This document shows, one piece after another, positions 21,009 through 32,534 of a stretch of DNA of 64,000 nucleotides; the stretch's first letter is position 1; the number at the start of each line of letters is the position of its first letter. Source of the stretch: Pomphorhynchus laevis. Taxonomy: Eukaryota > Acanthocephala > Palaeacanthocephala > Echinorhynchida > Pomphorhynchidae. The DNA is taken from contig WNNJ02001595.1 in NCBI GenBank assembly GCA_012934845.2, forward strand, positions 186,001-250,000, read 5' to 3'. Under the pieces are notes generated by a model. It worked only from the letters and a program-made list of their open reading frames with translations. It had not been told where the DNA came from and made no database searches. A program made the translations under genes and the position numbers.

Positions 21009-22102
21009 TTTCAAATATTTCATATGTGGATAATAAATGTTTAAGAAATATTGTCCATTACTCCTCCCCATTGTGGTCGGCTCTTGAGCGACGTAGCGAG
21101 GATTATCAGTCATACATACCGATATCGTTGGCTCAGCAGACTCTACCCTTAAGCTTAGAATGTTTGTTATTATATACGAACGCCCGTAGTCTTCTTCCAA
21201 AAATTGACGAATTAAAACTCCGCATTGAGAATTCGCATCCGCTATTAGTTGCTATTACTGAAACATGGCTTCATGATAGAATTACTGATGCTGAGATCTG
21301 GATTGAAAATTATACATCTTATCGAGTTGACAGATCTATCTGCAAGGGTGGTGGAGTGATTATCTATGTGCATAATAGTTTAGTGTTTAAATTGCTAGAT
21401 GTACGAGCGTCCGATGAAATCGAGTTATTGTGGGGTAGTGTGTCTCTTCCTACCCTTGGTTCAGTGACTTTAGGCTTAATCTATCGCAATCCCACTTCAG
21501 ATGTTTGTTGCTTGATCGATTACATTCTAGAGTTTGGTTCCAAACCAAATCTTTTTATAGTTGGTGATTTCAACTTAGCGACAGTAGATTGGAACACCTA
21601 CACATCTTCTGTGTGTAGTCCGTCCACATCATTATTTCTTGATATGATTAACTCGCTAAACCTTACCCAACATGTTTCAAAATTTACCCGATTTTCCCAA
21701 GAAAATCAATCGCTACTTGATATTTGTCTAACATCGAATAAATACATTATACACAAAGTTACGCACTCCGATCCTTTGGGTAGGTCAGATCACTGTGTTC
21801 TCAATTTCTACTCAGATTTTACACGTCCTTCAGCTTGTAGATTACAACAGAATTCTTTAAATTATTTTAAAACTAACTTCGAACTTGTGCGTCAGAATCT
21901 ATTAAGTATTTCATGGCTCAGTCCGTTTTATGTTGGGGTTGATAAGGCATGCTATCAGTTAGAAGCCACCCTTAAGGAATTACTCATACGATTTTCGCCC
22001 CGTAAAACCGTTGCAAATCGTATACACCATAAACCTTGGTTTGACAAAGAGTTAAAGAATGCTTTAAAATTAAAAAAAAATGAAATTCCAGTTGTTTTCT
22101 AA
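20948..22102 (+). pseudogene. Y1 ORF2, endonuclease half
   Basis: 384 codons from MDASTGRSF. APE endonuclease motifs: LLYTNARSLLPKIDEL, AITETWLHD (catalytic Glu kept), GGGVIIYVHNS, VGDFNLATVDW and GRSDHCVLNF (Asp/His kept). The domain looks complete. The frame is lost in a run of nine A residues at 22072-22080 (KLKKN...), where Y2 continues in frame, so this is one slippage-type indel. Upstream overlap with ORF1 is as in Y2. Would nick chromosomal DNA to prime reverse transcription. Confidence 0.75.
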
Positions 22103-23897
22103 TAATAGTATTGATTACTGTAGGTATAAAGAGGCCAGAAATCGGTTCACATTTCTTAAACGCTTCAAACAATGTCAATTTGAAGAGAAAATTGCTCAAA
22201 TGTCAATTCATAATCCTAAATCCGTATTCAATTATGCTAATTTCAACAACAAAAATAAACACATTGGTTCACTTGTTGATACTGATGGTTGCACATTGAT
22301 TAAATATAATGACATAGCGAATGCTTTCGCTCAACATTTTTGCATAGGAGTTCGTAAATCCTCCTCCGTCACCTATGCCTCGTACTGTCCATCGAATATA
22401 AACATTCTTCAGATGTTTTCTGTTAATGATGTAGTGCTAGAGCTCAAGCGGCTTAAATCGTCAGGTTCTATTTGTCCTGATCGTTTACCACCGGTATTTC
22501 TCAAGAATATCGCTGATGTTATCGGCATACCACTATATTGGATTTGTGTCGCCTCCTTGTACTTCGGTTGTGTCCCGATGAATTGGAAACTTTCGTTGAT
22601 AAGGCCCATTTTGAAGAAAGGTGATCCATCTTCAGTTGAAAATTATCGCCCGATAAGTCTAACGTGTGTATTCTGTCGAGTTTTGGAAAGGATAATATAC
22701 CGCATTCTAAGCGATTATCTAGAATCCAACAAATTATTGTGTAACAATCAACATGGATTTCGAAGGGATCGCTCAACAATCACTAATCTCTTGATTGCCC
22801 AGAATAGCTGGGGTTCATTAGTTGATAAGGGCTTTGATGTTGATATAGTATTTTTTGATTTTTCAAAAGCGTTTGATATGGTTCCACATGACATCTTGAT
22901 TCAGAAAATGCGTGCTCTAAACATTGATCCACTTATTATTCGCTGGATAAAAGAATTTTTATCTAACAGATTCTATCAGGTTGTTGTAAATGGTTCTCTT
23001 TCTGATCCTTATCCGGTCAATGTTGGAGTTCCGCAGGGTTCGGTCCTCGGCCCATTGTTATTCTGTATTTTCATTAATGACCTTCCTTCCATTTTGAACT
23101 CACACTCTCTTTTATATGCAGACGACCTAAAAATTTGGCAGGCTATCCGGTCAGATTCGGACACGGTGCTAGTTCAATCGGATATCGACAGCATTTCCAA
23201 CTGGGCTTATATGAATGGTCTGTCACTGAATATATCAAAGTGTGCTTGTATGCGTTTACAATCACGCAGTCATAGTGTGTATCCAACTTATCATCTTGAG
23301 GATCAGAACATTAAAGTAGTAACTCGTCTTAGCGACCTTGGAATAGTAGTTGCGAATGATTTTTCGACTAGTTGGAATACTGAGTTGGCTTGCTCGAAAG
23401 CAAATCGAATGGTTGGGATGATTCGTAGAACTTTTAGTGTGTTGAGTCCAGTTTCATTTAGAGCACTCGCCAACGCATTTGTGATCAGTCATCTTACCTA
23501 TGCATCACAATGTTCGTTCCCAAGAACAGTATACGAGAAAAGTAGAATTGAAAATGTGCTGCGCCGGGCAACAAAGCTCGTAAATTCAGTTAAAGCCTTA
23601 CCTTATAATGAAAGGCTAAAAAAACTTGGTATGGTTTCTATAAGCGACCTTCGGTTTCGGCGAGATATGTGTTCAACATGGGAAGCTTTACACAAGGGAA
23701 ATCACGTCTTAAGAGAATTGATGACTGTTCGGAAAAGTCGGGCTTTGCGTGGACACAATTTTACTTTAGCCCATCGCCGAGTTATACGCTCTAAAACTGT
23801 ACAATTTGGACACCGAATCGTAGGTAAGTGGAACCGATTAAGTGAAGAAATTGTCAACTCAAGATCGGTTTCAGCATTCAAACATAAACTTTTGTGA
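22080..23897 (+). pseudogene. Y1 ORF2, reverse transcriptase half
   Basis: 605 codons. They hold LKRFKQCQFEEKI, the pre-RT SGSICPDRLPPVFLKN, NYRPISLTCVFCRVLERI, NNQHGFRRDRS, motif A FFDFSKAFDMVPHD, motif B GVPQGSVLGPLLFC, motif C LLYADDLKIW, and a CR1-type C-terminus (ATKLVNSVKALPYNERL, RTV..FGHRIVGKWNRL). All RT catalytic residues are present. Apart from the one frameshift shared with the previous segment, the polypeptide is complete to its stop at 23897. Confidence 0.78.
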
Positions 23898-24115
23898 CTT
23901 TTGTTTGTGAGTCTTTTTTTTTTTTTTCCTTTTTTTAACAGTGCAACTGTGATCTTTGCTCGTCTGTAATGATTGCAACAATTTGTAATGGTATTTGTTT
24001 TCAAAATCATTTATCTTTGTCCACCAAGATCTACAGTGTTACAGCAAAGGAATATAATTCGCGTAAGCTCTTACATAACGATATAATAATGTAATAATAT
24101 AATTTAATGCAATGA

Positions 24116-25369
24116 TTATGGTACATAATTTATTGGTTTTAATTATTTTCTATTCCATCTTAGTCTCTAATTTGTTTTTATTACATTGTGTTTAACAATC
24201 TAACTAAATGATCGTTAATATTGTCAAACTTTGGATGGTTAAAAAATATTAAAACGTTAAATCAAGAAGACATCAACTTTCGAAGGAATACAAGATAATT
24301 TGAGACCATTACGATAATGGTCTGTTAGTAGAAAAACATTAAAAATGTTATAAAATATTTCAAGCCATAAAGGTCTTTTAAATATTTTTTAATCATCAAA
24401 ATGCTTTTATGAGATTTAAAAATTCAAAATTTTTATAGTTGTTTGAATTTTTTAATCACATTCGTTAAATTCATACCTGTTTATTAGAAAATTAAATTAA
24501 AAATTAAAAATTATTGAATTATATTAAAAATAATTTACATAATTATTAATTATTTGATTTAGTTACAAAGATGACCTTCTTTATAAGCAAAACAAAAATA
24601 AAATTTTGATATTTATAATAAACAATTGTTATTGAATTAGTAATTTAAAAATATTATCAAATGTTTTATAATATATTAAACATTGAGATCATTTAAATAA
24701 GGATAATAATTATATTGAGATCATTTAAATAACGTTTATCATAACGATAAACGTTCAAAGTGAATCATTTACACTTTTCGTCAAAATGAACAATTTTAAA
24801 AGGTAATTTAAAAAATGAAAATAATTATTGTATTTCTAATGATTAAATCTTTTAAAATTAAATCATCTATGTCATAAATATCATTTGAAATCATTTATTT
24901 ACATCATTATTGATCCTTACAAATCAAATTAAATCATTTATTCCATTATTTATTTAACTCAGAAAAATATACATCTTTTTTATTTAAAGAATATTATCTT
25001 ACATTTTTATAATTACTCATTGTTTCGTATAAATGTCTTTTTAAATTTTTTTTTGCTATTTAAAATATTTAGAAAATACTCTCCTTTTGTATTAAGAAAA
25101 TGTCTTTCTAAATACAATATAGATAACAAAATATCTTTTTAACTTTAACGAATTTTCGTAGATATTTTTATTTTGTTTTTAAAGATTGATACGTTTTAAT
25201 CTTTAAAACAAATTATATAATTTCATTAAATGTCTTTTGTTTCTAAACATTACATTTTGAAGTTTACACATATTTGAATTGAAAAATAAATTTGATAATT
25301 AATGTTTATTAGTTAAACTTTACTATTATTGACTTTACTATTTAAAAATCTAAATATTTTTTACTTAAG
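24116..25369. other. AT-rich DNA, no gene
   Basis: More than 1.2 kb of AT-rich sequence with no frame of interest. Small items only: a 10-bp-arm hairpin AACGTTTATC-ATAAC-GATAAACGTT at 24732-24756 and a repeated TTGAGATCATTTAAATAA. It forms the centre of the inverted duplication. Confidence 0.5.
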
Positions 25370-25860
25370 CTCTATAACGCTTAAAAACAAGTCATCTATA
25401 ATTGGGCTACTATTACCACCCATTGGAACACCTTTTACTTGTCTAAATATAGATGTCCCTACCTTTAAACAATTTCGATTTATTAAAATATTTAAGGATT
25501 CTGATAATCCAATTTTATACATATGTTTATATTTACTTGATGGTTTAATTTTTGTTAGATAGGCGTTATAGTTATTATAACATATATATGTATATCTTTT
25601 TCCGAATATAAGATTAATTAATTTTACTAACGCTTCTTTAAGCGTTTATAAAGTATATATTGTTCATGCAAACATGTTGCTTGTAAATTTTAATATGTCA
25701 TCTTTACGATATAAATTAGTAGTAGTTTTAATTGATGTAAATTTACATCAAAGAAGGTGTATTGATATACACCTTTATCATTAATATTGGTTTTGTTAAG
25801 AATAAGGCTACTTGAATAAATTTGTTCACTTATTTAATAAAAATTATTAGAGTTGAATAA
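25370..25860 (-). mobile_element. Penelope-like RT fragment beside RpS21 copy 2
   Basis: The minus strand reads FRQVKGVPMGGNSSPII followed by DLFLS, an RT motif-B block of the Penelope-like/YIDD class, then further debris. The same sequence lies at 35930-36420 next to RpS21 copy 3. It is broken and lacks motif C here. Confidence 0.6.
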
Positions 25861-26239
25861 ACATATATCATGAATATATCGAATCATATCATATGCTATC
25901 TTTACAATATAAGTTGATTAATTTAAATGTATCTTTAAGGAAAATGTACCAATCTAGGTATTTTCTCTTTATTATGAGGATACTGCATAGTTGAAAGCTT
26001 TTAAATGGGTACACACAATAAGATCTATAATATGTCATTGAAAACTACTAATTTCATTTTACTATGAAATTTATTGAATAATAATAACAAAATTATAATA
26101 CCGTTCAATAGACTGATTTCCTAGCAACTAGCATTATGTTTAATGCAATTTCGCAAATTCATGTTAGTATTCAAATATCACCCACCAAAAGAAATTAAAG
26201 ATAATATTCATTAATTCACTAACGGAGAAAATATTTTAT

Positions 26240-26494
26240 TTAGAAAACGTTCTTTGCAATGATCCCATCACGTACACACAGTCGAACAAGAGAATCATCA
26301 GATTCACCCATACGTCTTAAGTCTCCTGCCAATGCAAACATCTTCGATTTGCCCGTTATGAGACCAGTATCCGGATCCACATCGGCAATACTAATCTGAA
26401 TTGAAGCGTGATCTTTGGCTGTGATCAAGCGATTCGTTTCCGAGCATTTCCTTGGGACGTACATGTCCACATATTGTCCAGCGTCGTTTTGCAT
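26240..26494 (-). CDS. RpS21: Small ribosomal subunit protein S21 (eS21), copy 2
   Basis: Encodes the same 84 residues as copies 1 and 3. The exon begins at 26513 after a TTTTCAG acceptor (copy 1 has TTTCCAG). Three silent differences from copy 1: Arg AGA to AGG in VPRKC, Thr ACG to ACA in LITAK, and Gly GGA to GGG in VRDGI. No amino-acid change is visible. AATAAA overlaps the stop codon as in the other copies. It shares about 1 kb of upstream sequence with copy 1 and so may have the same promoter. Component of the 40S ribosomal subunit. Translation-competent by sequence; expression unknown. Confidence 0.92.
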   Translation of the reverse strand: MQNDAGQYVDMYVPRKCSETNRLITAKDHASIQISIADVDPDTGLITGKSKMFALAGDLRRMGESDDSLVRLCVRDGIIAKNVF

Positions 26495-26513
26495 GTCTTT
26501 ACAGTTATAATAT

Positions 26514-27450
26514 CTGAAAAGAGAGAGACATTTAACATAAAATAAATTTTACCCGAGTATTCCAATTTAAAAAACTTTATTCAAAAAAAACTAAATATAA
26601 CAGATGAATAGATGAAATTTAATTAATTCTTGAAAAAGATTTCATTCGATTTGATCGACTCAACTATTCAATTAACAAAACGTTCGCGTAGAATATTCGA
26701 TTATTGAAATAATCAAAACATTAAAGTAATCGTTAATACAACATTAAACACTTTAACTTAATAGTGAAATCGTGTTTTGTTATTAGATAATCAAAATAAT
26801 ATATCGACAATATCTCGTAAATACATTTGAGCAAATGATCGTTTTAAATTGCTTATTAGCTCTACATTAGTCAAACACACTTAAGTTAAAAAGCTTAAAA
26901 ACATTATACACGTTCCGATATAAAAGATAAGTGGAATGTTGAACAGAATAAAATGAAACAAATAACATGAAAAAAAAATAAAATGAAATAAAAATAAAAT
27001 GAATCACGGCCTTCCTTGTTAACTAATTGTGTGATAAAACTATCGTCTATGATAAGTGTATAATTTGTTTAATATAAAATAACTTCGTCAAAATAAAATC
27101 AATATAATATTAATACATCGACTGCTTCATTGAGTACAATAAAAATAATAATCACAAGAATTAAAATTGTAATAATTAAAAATACATGAACTATAATCAC
27201 GATTGAAAATATAAATGAACTATAAAATAGCATTCAAATAAACAAAGTGTCATAATATTTACACTAAAAATAAAGGTATATTTATACTTTAATATCAAAA
27301 TTCAGAACATTATAAAATAATGTTAATAAATTATGACCTCTACCGATGATCTTTATTATTTGAACACATCGTATATTATTTATAAGTCCATTCATATAAA
27401 TTAATTTTATTTTACATTTCAATTTTAATTTTAACAGCTGATGACCTTCA
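26514..27450 (-). other. Upstream and intron region of RpS21 copy 2
   Basis: Non-coding AT-rich sequence, near identical to 18291-19235 in inverted orientation. It includes two tandem units of the AAGGTCATC repeat at about 27330-27500. Confidence 0.5.
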
Positions 27451-28672
27451 ATACATATTCGAATATATCGTATATTATTTATTAGTTAATTCATAAAAAA
27501 ATTATTTAAAATTTTAATTATAAATTCTATCGCTTTATAAATATAAATTATATAAAATCATATATGTATTTCATCTAAACTATCACACCCTCGTTGATCT
27601 CAGCATTCTGTTTAATTCTGAACTTACGACGATCCTCAATAACCTTCTGTCTATTCGACCACGACGTTTTCAGCGCTTGCAACATGCGCCCTGGTTCGAT
27701 TCCGACTATTGTTTTTCTAAGCGTCGACTCCGTCACTCTTTTCGTATGTATAATCGCTATCTTAAACGTTCTCCCTACTCACTCACTCCAAATCTCCGTG
27801 ATTCCTACTTTTCTCTACATCGTTCACATCTCATTCTTATGCGTACTAAGCGTAATTTCTATTGGCGAAATCTACTCGAGTCTTCTTCCAACTATAAATC
27901 TCACTGGAAAATCTTAAACAATTAATGTGGATTCTCCCCAGTCAAACTAACGTATCTCCTTCCCATGTGTATTTTGCTTCATCAATCATCCCCCGACTAA
28001 CAATCTCACTTTTTTAGGATTCCATTTCGATGATCACCATTCTCTTAAAATCTTCAGCTGTAACAAGGTCCGGTCGTCTAACTTAATTCTCCGTAACATC
28101 CGCCGTATCCGCAACCTCATCGACTTCCATTCCTGTGTCTCTTCTTTCATCGCTTTTTTTTCCTAAAATCGAATACTGCATCAATTTTTTCGCCAATTCT
28201 CCAAAATCCATCGTCCTACTCCTAACACGCATCATTAACTCCGTCATTTGAGTGCTCCTACGTCTCCGTCGCTTTGACCATACATCCACATATCTTGCCC
28301 AACTCTCCTGTCTCACCATTCACATTCGCATCAAACGCAGCCTTCTCCTTGTCACTTTTCGTCTGACCGCTGTCGGCTCCCCATTGTTCATCAGCATCCC
28401 TTTCTTAAACGACACTCTCTCTCGCTCTCTATCGCTTCGTTCCCGCCATTCCTTCTTACTTCACGTTTCCAATTACACTTACAACTACGGTCTTTTATCG
28501 GCGTCTCACCCCTTGCCTAAAATCTGATCCCTCTCTACGTCCGACGCGCTCTCTCCTTTATCACATCCAAATACCTCCTCCGTTCCCACCTTCTCGACAA
28601 GTGATTTAAACTTCCGTTTGTCTTATTCTTCGTGGTCATGAAGCGTGCGCCAGCACCCATTTGCCACGTAAA
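27451..28672 (+). mobile_element. X3 copy in right arm, internally deleted
   Basis: AT-rich lead, ORF2 linker (HAPWFDSDYCFSKRRLRHSF at 27680), then at about 27917 (after SHWKILN) a jump to the ORF2 C-terminal region (VDSPQSN..., FDDHHS). It ends with the X 3' hairpin GTGG...GCGTGC-GCCA-GCACCC...CCAC at 28632-28664 (one mismatch). The deletion point differs from that of the 15.6-kb X3 copy (about 16235), so internal deletion happened more than once or kept growing. Degenerate in all frames. Confidence 0.65.
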
Positions 28673-28837
28673 AATAAATATAATTATTGGAGTTGAATCA
28701 AAGAAAAGTGGAAATTATTCTTGATATTTCGCTAACTTCTGAAAGCATCTTCAGAAAATTACTTTGTAAAAATAGTTGTTTTGTTGTAATGAATAACGTA
28801 GAATATATAATATTAGGTACGGAGAAAAAAACGATTT
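28673..28837. other. Short spacer with hammerhead-like motif
   Basis: Minus strand 28754-28727 reads CTGAAGA, a GCT/AGC-closed stem-loop, then GAAATATC. The same motif with a better stem occurs at 32387-32416. Otherwise nothing is recognised. Confidence 0.35.
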
Positions 28838-28901
28838 ATTTTAACGTGGCAAATGCGTGCCAGCGAACGCTTACATGACCACAACAAAACAAGAATATGA
28901 A

Positions 28902-31020
28902 TCAGGTGTCGAGAAGGTGTGAACGGAGGAGGTGTTTGAATATGATGAAGGAGGGAGCGTGGTGGACGTCGAGAGGGAGTTGATTCCAGGCGAGTGAGGC
29001 GGCGACGAGGAAGGATTGGAGACCGTAGTTGTTGGAGTAATTAGGAACGTGGAGTAAGAGGGTATGACAGGAACGAAGCGATAGCGAGGTGGGGCGAGTA
29101 TCGTCTAAGAAAGGAAGGTTGATGAACGATGGGGAGCCGACAGCGATGAGACAAAAGGTAACGAGAAGAAGGCGGAGTTTTATGCCGATGTGGATGGTGG
29201 GCCAGGAGAGTTGGGCAAAATATGTGGATGTGTGGTCGAAGCGATGGAGACGAAAGAGCACTCGAACGGCGGTGTTGATTATTCGTTGTAGGGGTAGGAT
29301 GATGGATTTTGGAGAATTGGCGAAAAGGCTAAGGCAGTAATCGATTTTAGGGAAAAGAAGCGATGAAAGAAGATACATACAAGAACGGAAGTCGATAAGG
29401 GGGCGGATACGGCGGATGTCACGGAGAATTAAGTTAGATGAGCGGACCTTGTCACGGACGAAGGGTTTAAGGGAAAGGTGATCATCGAAATGGAAGCCTA
29501 AAAAAGTGAGATTGTGGACTATGGGGATGATTGATGAGGCAAACTATACAGTGGGAGGAGATATGTATGGTTTACAGGGGATGATCCACATTATCTTGGA
29601 CTTTTCGGAGTTTAGAACGAGATGGAGATTGGAGAGACGTTTGTAGATAGAAGAAAGACAGTTGGAGGCAGAGATGCCAATATCGTGTATGCGATGTGCG
29701 GGTTTATGAGCATAGATTAGAATGTCATCGGCGTATTGCATGACCTTATAGGAGAAAGGTTTGATAAACGGAGATAGATCGCCAAGCAGAAGAGAGAAAA
29801 GCAGGGGACCTAGTACTGAACATTGTGGGACCCTGCAAAAAATAGGGATAGGAGGGGAAGATGATGAATTAGAACAGACGCGAAAGGAACAATAGGATAG
29901 ATATGAGGCGAACCATGCTACAGGGGAGGAAGAAAAGCCGTAATCATAACAAAGCTAGAAAGGAGGACGGAGTGGTCGACAATGTCGAATGCGGAGGATA
30001 GGTCGAGGGAGATGAGAACACTATATAGAGCCTTGTCTCGAGAAATGAGTAAGTCGTTGTACACTTTTATGCATGCGATTTCTGTCGAGTGATTAGAGCG
30101 GAAAGCGGATTGGAAAGGAGGGTACAGATTGGATGAGGAGAGATAAGCGTTGATTTGTATTTAGATGAGGCGTCCTAAGAGCTTTGAAAGAGAAGCGGAT
30201 TGGAAAGGAGGGGTGTGATTGTGAGTGAGATCAAGGGTAATAAGAAAGTGATCGGATAGACCAGGATCAGAGATGGACAGTGAGGTGTATGCAGCAAAAT
30301 GATCGGGGACAGCGATGATGTCGAGTGCCTCACCAAGTATATGTGTGGGGGCAGTGGAGATTAGTTTGTAATTGTAGTTGGATAGAATGTTGATGAAGCG
30401 GATGGAATCCGTAGAAGAGGGGCGGTCTAGGCGGATATTGAAGTCGCCTAGAACGAGTGAAGGGATTGAGGACAAAGAACAATAAGAAAGGAGGTCAGCG
30501 AGTTCGTTAAAAAAGAGGCCGTAGGAGCTGATGAACCAGGACAGTATACAATGGCGAGATCTAGAGTGATCGGGTTAGAATAACGACATATGAGCAATTC
30601 AAAAGAGCAAGGACTTAAAGGGGGTTTGATTTTGCGAAGAGACGCTGGGTGAAGCGCGAATGCGACGATGCCGCCATGATTAGAGAATTTAGAAGGGCAT
30701 GAGCTGAGGGGGCAGGCGGATTCGACTAGGGAGCAACCGGTAGAGAGCAGACGGCGAATAGAAAGGTCGTCGGAATGTGAGTGCCAGGATTCGGTGAGGC
30801 AGAAGAGATCGATGGATTGCTTGGTGAATAGGTTGAGGATAAGATCGGATTTATTGAGAATAGATCTAGTATTGAGGAGACCGAGGCGGAATTTTTGGAC
30901 GGGTTGGACAACTTGAAAATTTCCGTCTATATTTCGGATGGAGAGTGATGTTTCTCCGTTTTCCTCGCGACGGCTTTTTTCGATGCAGGCTGAAGAGATT
31001 TGAGCGATTTCAGATGGGGC
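28902..31020 (-). pseudogene. X1 ORF2 with internal deletion
   Basis: Pieces in reading order: 30726-30911 (LFSINPILSSTYSP shadow; the true frame holds LTESWHS with catalytic Glu), 30161-30475 (LGDFNIRLDRPSSTDSIRF, LGEALDIIAVPDHF, LSDHFLITLDL), junction, 29760-30160 (STEIACIKVYND, LDLSSAFDIV, SVLGPLLFS), 29544-29741 (MQYADDILIYAHKPAHRI) and 28902-29378 (C-terminal IINTAVRVLFRLHRFDHTS...). The linker between EN and RT is deleted. Several other small breaks exist. It keeps the EN Glu that the 45.5-kb copy has lost. Confidence 0.7.
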
Positions 31021-31050
31021 GCGATCGGGGAAAATTTGAGTGGTTGAAGA

Positions 31051-31998
31051 TTACATGAGTTTGAATCGTTGGGAGAGGACAGAAGACGCGTGAGAGCGAT
31101 GCTTGAAAATAATTTTTAGGAGAGGGGGCTGGGAAGGATTAGATTGAGCATATTTGTTTAGACGGATAAATGCGACAGGAGAAATGTCCTTGAAAAAGGA
31201 TGGTTTATCCGAAGGAACAATAGACGAGAGGATGGATATGAATGCGGAAACATCGTGGTCTAGACGTGCTTGTGGAGATAAGGAGTTAGAAGGCGTGATA
31301 TTAGTGACAATGACGCAACGATCGCGAGAAGCAAAGCGCTTCCGTAAAGGAGGACGACTGACGTGAGTAGGTGAGATCACGATAGAAGAGTTGGCAGTTG
31401 ATGATTTGGAGGGATTTGGTTTTACGACGGGATACATAGAGGATAATGATAATATAGAGGGTGGCAAGCGATGTGAGGAAAGGTTATGAGTGGAAGGATA
31501 GTTGAGGTTGGTGGAGGTGATTTTAATTGATGGATGCAAGGTATTGATAAACGAGACGAAAAGAACGGGACGTGGGGTGTCGGGGAGTGAAAATACATTA
31601 GTTGTAACAATTTGCGGCTCCGTCACTGTCTCGGTAGATTTATCATAAACTTGACAAAATCCATCTTGCTGCGATACAATTTGCGGCTCCTTCAGATTAT
31701 CTGATGATGGATTATCTGATGATGACGTAGAAACGCAATGAGGGGTAGAAATGTAAGGTGATTTATCTGATACGACTAAAGAAATACTGGGTTGCAAATG
31801 GTCAACGACAGTAACATCAGAAGATTGAGCTGATTGATTGGGCAAAATTGAAGGATGTATAGTAATACCTGTAGAAGAGATGGGAGATTTGGCATTCTTA
31901 GAGGCAATCGAATGCGGGAGAATTGGGCATCGAGGTTGAGACTTATTACAATACGAAGAGGCATGTGTGGACATCGCTGCATTGCCAGATAGTTTCAA
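31051..31998 (-). pseudogene. X1 ORF1, N-terminally truncated
   Basis: 315 codons: a Ser/Pro/Thr-rich linker (LHPSIKITSTNLNYPS), then RDRCVIVTNITPSNSLSPQARLDHDV of the RRM-like region, SFFKDISPVAFIRLNK, LLKIIFKHRSHASSVLSQRF. The frame breaks at 31051 near KLM; the basic tail (RREENGETSLSIR) follows in another frame at about 30920-30990. The N-terminal zinc motif of X2 ORF1 is missing. RNA-binding role is inferred from the family. Confidence 0.65.
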
Positions 31999-32046
31999 TG
32001 TATTTGTCTTGAGACTCTCTATTTCACTCTAAAGGTTATTAATAAT

Positions 32047-32350
32047 GGAGGTTATTAATAATTCAAAATTTAATAAATTAAACAATGACGAAACATTAAA
32101 AAAGACAGAGTATTTAATAATTGTTTGAAAAAGATGAATATAAATAATAAAATAGATAATAACATTTTAAGAACTTGTTTATCAAAAAATTCGAAATCTG
32201 ATTATATGGTTTTACTCCCGAAAATTCATAAAAAGGAACATTGTGCAAGACCTATTATTGCATCATATATGACATATTCATGTACCATATCAAAAATAAT
32301 TGAGAGGAAAATTAAATAATTATTAGATATATCCCATTTTCCCCATGTTA
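32047..32350 (+). mobile_element. Penelope-like RT fragment (N-terminal fingers)
   Basis: The plus strand reads NNSKFNKLNNDETLKK and, after a stop and frame break, YMVLLPKIHKKEHCARPI followed by IASYMT..SKIIERKIK. The LPKIHK...RPI signature is typical of Penelope-like and related YIDD-class RTs. Palm motifs are missing. It may be the other end of the same broken element whose palm lies at 35.4-36.2 kb, but the orientation is opposite. Confidence 0.6.
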
Positions 32351-32534
32351 AGGGTGGAATACATTTCTCTCAAATGAGGTAATTTTCTGAAGATGCTAAC
32401 AGAAATTAGCAAAATATCAAAATAATTTCAACTTTTTGTTGATCCAGCTTCAATAATTATTTATCAATAACGGATCATTATCAACTATTTAAAATAAATC
32501 TATTTTTTAAATCAGAAATAATTTCAATTAAATT

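Larger units (their letters stand above)
20136..24115 (+). mobile_element. Y1: CR1-like LINE, 5'-truncated
   Basis: It contains the C-terminal two thirds of ORF1, ORF2 with a single frameshift, a 3' UTR (GTGCAACTGTGATCTTTGC..) and an AT-rich, ATAAT-type tail ending near 24115. Y2 at 48.8 kb has a matching 3' end (CAACTGTGAGCTATGCTCG) followed by an (AAT)n tail. The 5' end is truncated within ORF1 and lies inside the PLE fragment at the inner edge of the left arm. No clear TSD was found because the tail is low complexity. Confidence 0.75.
25640..27910 (-). repeat. Right arm of large inverted duplication (contains RpS21 copy 2)
   Basis: Inverted partner of 17840-20130. Differences seen by eye are scattered single bases, so the duplication is recent relative to the surrounding debris. 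The segment 25370-26570 is also shared, in direct orientation, with 35930-37137. Confidence 0.8.
28838..32010 (-). mobile_element. X1 LINE, internally rearranged
   Basis: Read leftward: ORF1 without its N-terminus (31051-31998), ORF2 endonuclease part (about 30200-31000), a deletion of about 0.9 kb at 30190-30210, then the RT (29544-30190) and C-terminus (28902-29378). It ends with the X 3' hairpin (28847-28883: outer stem GTGG/CCAC, inner stem with one mismatch) and an AAAATAAA tail at 28838. The deletion junction carries an extra inverted-free copy of a 19-nt segment (see 30104-30212), pointing to template switching. Confidence 0.75.

Noticed and set aside
24732-24756. Hairpin as a transcription terminator or origin
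   Set aside because: A lone 10-bp stem in AT-rich DNA with no gene beside it; such stems are expected by chance.
26240-26494. RpS21 copies as processed pseudogenes
   Set aside because: The 3' splice site and intron sequence are retained in all three, there is no poly(A) tract, and the frames are intact.
28687-28878. 63-codon plus-strand ORF
   Set aside because: Spans a spacer and the antisense 3' end of X1; no domain, chance frame.
32125-32319. Group II intron or bacterial retron RT
   Set aside because: LPKIHK...RPI without intron RNA structure, and related PLE palm sequence is nearby; a Penelope-like origin fits better.
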